From NCBI GenBank assembly GCA_964346725.1, contig CAYFVM010000008.1, forward strand, positions 5,808 to 69,807: a DNA stretch of 64,000 bases. The letters are read 5' to 3'. This DNA comes from UBA1715 sp964346725 (GTDB taxonomy: Bacteria; Bacteroidota; Bacteroidia; Bacteroidales; UBA1715). This document shows positions 63,445 through 64,000 of this stretch, piece by piece. The notes beneath the pieces are model-generated. The model did no database searches. It saw only the letters and a list, made by a program, of their open reading frames with translations, and was not told the DNA's origin. How positions within the stretch are numbered: the stretch's first letter is position 1; each line of letters starts with the position of its first letter. A program made the position numbers and the translations under genes.

Positions 63445-63714
63445 CTATAAACCCAATATGAAGAAGTATCTATACTTACGTATTTCTTTTGTTTTGTCAT
63501 CTTCATAATATACCTCTTTATCCCCATCTTCAACCACGAGTTTTTTGTAAACATTGTCATATAGATATTTATAATGGGGAGCTTCACAGAAATAGTTTAC
63601 AACAAATAAAAATTCTGTAAATGCAGGAATATATCCATCCCAAGTTGTAGGTATTTTCTTTAAATCTATATCTCCATCTTGTATATATGCTGTAATATCT
63701 TTCAAAATCATCAT
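63445..63714 (-). CDS. hypothetical protein (89 residues)
   Basis: An acidic, aromatic-rich protein of 89 residues (WDGYIPAFTEFLFVVNYF, ending in YRYFFILGL) without signal peptide or known motif. No family is recognised. A second ATG one codon earlier is used as start. It follows the next hypothetical gene by 13 bp on the same strand, so they are probably cotranscribed. The size and charge would suit an immunity-type or other small cytoplasmic accessory protein, but this is a guess. Confidence 0.55.
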   Translation of the reverse strand: MMILKDITAYIQDGDIDLKKIPTTWDGYIPAFTEFLFVVNYFCEAPHYKYLYDNVYKKLVVEDGDKEVYYEDDKTKEIRKYRYFFILGL

Positions 63715-63727
63715 AATTGTCCGTCTT

Positions 63728-64000
63728 TTATTTTATTTCAAATATATTGTCCATCTCCAAATATTCTAATTCCTTATCTTTAAGGAATTCTAGCAGATGA
63801 GTGAATTTCTGTTGGTATGTTTTTCTGACAGAATCTCTATTATTGATAAATAATTCCATTTTCTGCATATCGTCGGCTTTATCACTCGTTCTAAAAAATT
63901 TTAATGTTTCTGTTTCATCATCGAAACACTCTGATTTGCCCATACCACCCACACATATATCTTTAGCACCTTGCTCCATAACAACTCTATTGTTTTGAAT
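63728..64000 (-). CDS. hypothetical protein, 5' end beyond window
   Basis: The frame is open to the window edge (upstream codons read IQNNRVV before Met at 63979), so only the C-terminal 91 or so residues are visible if it starts outside. The visible part is charged and helical (KTYQQKFTHLLEFLKDKELEYLEM) with one Gly/Cys stretch (DICVGGMGKSECFDDE). No family is recognised. It is the first gene of the leftward pair beyond mnmE. Confidence 0.5.
   Translation of the reverse strand: MQNNRVVMEQGAKDICVGGMGKSECFDDETETLKFFRTSDKADDMQKMELFINNRDSVRKTYQQKFTHLLEFLKDKELEYLEMDNIFEIK

Noticed and set aside
63858..63868. TTTCTGCATA, a 10-bp copy of part of the mnmE end, as attR
   Set aside because: Too short, it lies inside a coding frame and the match stops before the GGAAAGTAA part.

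Overview
The window looks like a draft-scaffold piece of an AT-rich Bacteroidota chromosome, probably from an anaerobic member of the Bacteroidales. The signs are type IX secretion (T9SS) proteins (PorP/SprF-like, PorE-like, a type B sorting domain), a FISUMP lipoprotein, an ECF sigma/FecR pair, a Rho factor with a long N-terminal extension, a PUR/DUF3276 protein, and promoters of the Bacteroidota type (TTTG, about 19 nt, TAnnTTTG) with few Shine-Dalgarno sites. Pyruvate:ferredoxin oxidoreductase points to anaerobic metabolism. No rRNA, CRISPR array or insertion sequence was seen. One tRNA (Val, UAC) is present. Four runs of N occur, all in the first 22 kb; the three internal ones are exactly 100 nt and act as gaps of unknown true size.

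Layout. 1-12.8 kb: the end of an unknown gene, a FISUMP lipoprotein, then a leftward run of PKD surface protein, OmpA/PorE-like protein, PorP/SprF-like protein, SET-domain protein and recR. A glycosyltransferase, asparagine synthetase and an aminotransferase follow; the last two are joined only by a gap. 12.9-21 kb: tRNA-Val, folC, an XRE regulator with a repeat-rich upstream region, pth, rplY, prs, a broken epimerase, miaA, smpB and a PflX-like radical SAM gene. 21-32.7 kb: a gapped surface protein, SIMPL and M23 peptidase genes, an MsbA-like ABC exporter, DUF3276, pyrB-pyrI, a second PorE-like OmpA protein and rho. 32.7-45.7 kb: PFOR, mtaB, a GH9 glycosidase, a LiaF-like protein, rlmH, an outer-membrane barrel and a 1044-residue TPR protein. 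45.8-54.4 kb: a DUF389 protein, a secreted charged protein, then the most unusual locus: ECF sigma factor, FecR anti-sigma, an STN domain fused to a small barrel, and a seven-bladed RCC1 surface protein. 54.4-63.3 kb: a DEAD-box helicase, a nucleoside-gate protein, LMW phosphatase, CinA and PspC (a 57-residue gene), then nif3-like, zinc-ribbon, nadD, LysE and mnmE genes. 63.3-64 kb: poorly conserved hypothetical genes just past the mnmE 3' end, a classic genomic-island insertion point.

How the genes work together. The PKD, OmpA and PorP genes look like one exported adhesin with its outer-membrane/peptidoglycan partners. The sigma/FecR/STN-barrel/RCC1 genes look like a cell-surface signalling unit without the usual SusC/SusD transporter. 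Most other genes are housekeeping (tRNA modification, translation, pyrimidine, folate, NAD and PRPP synthesis). All family assignments come from reading motifs by eye; no database search was run.
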